Below, piece by piece: positions 22,190 through 24,003 of a DNA stretch of 24,003 nucleotides. This stretch comes from CAIVPM01 sp964615145 (lineage in GTDB: Bacteria > Bacteroidota > Bacteroidia > Chitinophagales > Chitinophagaceae): NCBI GenBank assembly GCA_964615145.1, contig CAZTOP010000045.1:1-24003 (forward strand), in the 5' to 3' direction. The notes under the pieces were generated by a model that did no database searches, was not told the origin of the DNA, and worked only from the letters and a program-made list of their open reading frames with translations. The position numbers and the translations under genes are program-made. The stretch's first letter is position 1. Each line of letters opens with the position of its first letter.

Positions 22190-23578
22190 ATGAACATTAT
22201 TGATTTAGATAAAAAGTTAGAAACATTTGGTAATCTTATTCAAGAGCTTGGAACTGGAAATTTTACCAGCAAAGAGCTTTGGCAACGCCAAAAAGAAATT
22301 GCAGAAAATTTTAAAGCTGCACAATTTGAAACAGCTGAATTGAAAGAAGCAGCTAATCAAAAGTTTCAGCAACTCATCAATCAATTAAAAGAGAAAGAAA
22401 ACCAGCTTGAAGCTGCTAACGAAAAATTTTGTGAGGAGGCAGAGTTATTGATTGTTCAAATGGAGCAATCATTTGCAAAGCATTCTAATGAAACTCCTTT
22501 AAGCAAAGATGATTTTGCCGAGCTCAGAAAATTGAGCAATCAAGCATTTGAATATTTTAAATTACCACGTTGGAGCACAAAAGATAGAAGAACTAATGCT
22601 TGGGACAAATACAGCAATATCAGAAATGCTATTAAGGATAAAGAAGATGAATTGTATGCAAAAGCAAGGGAAGAAAAAACAAAACAAATTTCACAGTCGC
22701 TTGAAATAACAGAGAAACTTTGTGTGGTTGTTAATGCTTGTCACCCATCTGTTGATATTAATGAATTACTAAGTTTTGTAAACAGATTTCATCAATTTTT
22801 ACAAGAAAGCAATCTCACAGAACTTAATACAAATTGGCATTTGGTGGAAAAACCAGAAGATGTTAAGTATTCTTTAAGATGCAGAACAGAAACTTTAAAT
22901 GATGTAAGAACTTTCATTAATAACTTCCGTGATTATTTAACACGTGAACACAAAGGACAAATTTTTGCAAATATTGATGCTTTAAAATTAGACCTGAATA
23001 AAGCTTGGGAAGCACACAAAGAAGATCAGCAAAAACGCCAGGAAGAATGGGAAATAAAGAAAAAAGAAAGAGATGAAAAGCGTTTAGAGTGGAATAAAAA
23101 GCAACAAGATTTTTTAAAGATGCTGGAAGGAAGATTAGAAAATCAAATTGCTTATAAAGCCAAGCAGGAAAGTTATTTGCAAAGCCAAAAAGAATATGCT
23201 GCACGTTTCGAAAACAGGATTCCACAACAACAGGACTACATAAAAAAATTGGTTGAACAAGTAATTGATTTGGAAAAAAAATATGCCACAGCTTGGACAG
23301 ATAGTTTTAAAACTAAAGTGGAAGAATGGATTACAGAAAAGAAAGCAAAAATTGCAAGTGTTGAAGAGGATATTGAAGTGCTTAAAGGAAAGATTGCTGA
23401 CATAAATAAAAAGTCAGAGGAACTTCCTAATAAAATAAAAGAACTTGATGATTCCATTATAGAAATAAAGTCTAAAATTGAAGAAGTAAAAGAGAAATTA
23501 AAAAACGATACGATACTTGAGAATAACAAAATTGGCGATGAGGAATCTAATGTTATGGAAGTAGTGAACGAACAGTAA
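22190..23578 (+). CDS. Coiled-coil protein, faintly DUF349-like
   Basis: Highly charged, helical, cytoplasmic-looking protein of 462 residues with no signal peptide or membrane helix. The N-terminal part has short units such as ELWQRQKEIAENFKAA, and RRTNAWDKYSNIRNAIKDKE followed by DELYAKAREEKTKQ, which loosely recall DUF349 repeats (Trp or Arg, F/Y, then a K/E-rich helix). This is a weak resemblance. Residues about 270-450 form a continuous coiled coil rich in K, E and Q. It stands alone between tadA and the cyclo-ligase gene. A CATTTTTG box (22160-22167, one mismatch to consensus) might be its promoter. No function is assigned. Confidence 0.75.
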   Translation: MNIIDLDKKLETFGNLIQELGTGNFTSKELWQRQKEIAENFKAAQFETAELKEAANQKFQQLINQLKEKENQLEAANEKFCEEAELLIVQMEQSFAKHSNETPLSKDDFAELRKLSNQAFEYFKLPRWSTKDRRTNAWDKYSNIRNAIKDKEDELYAKAREEKTKQISQSLEITEKLCVVVNACHPSVDINELLSFVNRFHQFLQESNLTELNTNWHLVEKPEDVKYSLRCRTETLNDVRTFINNFRDYLTREHKGQIFANIDALKLDLNKAWEAHKEDQQKRQEEWEIKKKERDEKRLEWNKKQQDFLKMLEGRLENQIAYKAKQESYLQSQKEYAARFENRIPQQQDYIKKLVEQVIDLEKKYATAWTDSFKTKVEEWITEKKAKIASVEEDIEVLKGKIADINKKSEELPNKIKELDDSIIEIKSKIEEVKEKLKNDTILENNKIGDEESNVMEVVNEQ

Positions 23579-23618
23579 AACCCTTTTTTATTTTAAATTT
23601 TATTTATCATTTATCTTA

Positions 23619-23626
23619 TTACTTTG
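23619..23626 (+). promoter_or_regulatory. Weak -7-like box before the cyclo-ligase gene
   Basis: TTACTTTG differs from TAnnTTTG at one position and ends four bases before the GTG at 23631, the same spacing as the three leaderless genes. The mismatch and the lack of a -33 element make this tentative. Confidence 0.3.
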
Positions 23627-23630
23627 TTTT

Positions 23631-24003
23631 GTGACTAAACAACAAATTCGCAAAAAGTATCAATTACTTCGTCAACAGATTTCGTCTAAAGATAAATTAC
23701 GATATGATGATTTAATGCTTTTGCATTTTCAGGAGTTTAATTTCAATCATATTCAAACAGTGCTGACATATTGGCCAATTGCAAATAATAATGAGCCTAA
23801 CACACATTTGTTTTCATCTTATTTAAGGCATACACTACCTGATTTACAAATTGCCTACCCTGTTTCAGATTTTAAGAATAATGAAATGAAGGCTGTGTTG
23901 ATTAATGAAGAAACTATTTACAGAACAAATGAATATGGAATCGCTGAGCCTACATTTGGAGAAGAAATACCAGCAAAAGAAATCGATTTAATTTTGGTGC
24001 CAT
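23631..24003 (+). CDS. 5-formyltetrahydrofolate cyclo-ligase, N-terminal part (cut by window edge)
   Basis: Converts 5-formyl-THF to 5,10-methenyl-THF with ATP, returning stored folate to one-carbon metabolism. About 124 of the usual ~190 residues are present. The text opens TKQQIRKKYQLLRQQISSKD, then has VLTYWPIANNNEPNTHLF, IAYPV, EYGIAEPTF and finally DLILVP at the edge. These match the family's substrate and ATP-binding landmarks (K/R-rich start, the E-P-x-T loop, the YGI-EP loop and the D-LIxVP strand). The start is GTG at 23631, since no suitable ATG precedes it. The unrelated folate enzyme gcvT is 22 kb away and not linked by operon. Confidence 0.9.
   Translation, partial: MTKQQIRKKYQLLRQQISSKDKLRYDDLMLLHFQEFNFNHIQTVLTYWPIANNNEPNTHLFSSYLRHTLPDLQIAYPVSDFKNNEMKAVLINEETIYRTNEYGIAEPTFGEEIPAKEIDLILVP

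Overview
The window looks like chromosomal DNA of a Bacteroidota bacterium, plausibly of the Chitinophagaceae/Sphingobacteriia side. The reasons are the AT-rich, almost Shine-Dalgarno-free gene starts, several exact TAnnTTTG (-7 type) promoter boxes, and the character of the proteins (Bacteroidota-style AlaRS N-terminus, PaaE with a TetR regulator, a four-helix-bundle IVS-type gene). The family placement is inference; the phylum is fairly safe. Genes are densely packed. No tRNA, rRNA, CRISPR array, transposase or phage gene is visible, and no gene-free stretch exceeds about 170 bases.

Layout. (1) 1-1646: the 5' part of alaS on the minus strand and gcvT on the plus strand, separated by 166 bases that hold two promoter boxes facing each other inside a perfect inverted repeat. 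(2) 1748-5803: suhB-like phosphatase, thiL, murI and a TIGR01777-type epimerase on the plus strand. A four-helix-bundle gene framed by a long inverted repeat sits between suhB and thiL like an inserted cassette. (3) 5798-8668, minus strand: a three-gene unit of a GH5 glycosidase lipoprotein, a BcrA-type ABC ATPase and its permease. (4) 8679-15614, plus strand, divergent from the GH5 gene: a degenerate membrane histidine-kinase-like protein, a BcsB-like periplasmic protein, a BcsA/XagB-type family 2 glycosyltransferase with a GspE/MshEN-like N-terminal domain and no PilZ domain, and a polytopic membrane protein with GT-C-like features. (5) 15623-17382, minus strand: holA (DNA polymerase III delta) and a PolB-type 3'-5' exonuclease. 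(6) 17416-18396: a membrane-anchored coiled-coil protein followed by a textbook terminator. (7) 18474-20224: a TetR regulator with a complete leaderless promoter, and paaE. (8) 20224-22137: a 62-base self-complementary repeat, a MurC-like ligase with an unusual P-loop, and tadA. (9) 22190-24003: a coiled-coil protein and the 5' part of a 5-formyltetrahydrofolate cyclo-ligase gene.

How the genes work together. Most are housekeeping genes (translation, one-carbon metabolism, thiamine, peptidoglycan precursors, replication). The accessory core is 7.5-15.6 kb, which reads as a synthase-dependent exopolysaccharide locus: inner-membrane polymerase (GT2), periplasmic partner (BcsB-like), a second membrane enzyme, a cell-envelope beta-glycanase and a membrane regulator. 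It resembles bacterial cellulose and Xag/Nfr-type systems but matches none of them in gene content. It is the best candidate here for a little-described system; the polymer made cannot be told from the sequence.

A second theme is expression signals. Three genes (suhB, holA, TetR) have TAnnTTTG placed exactly four bases before the start codon, which implies leaderless mRNAs. Two intergenic regions carry short self-similar palindromic repeats.
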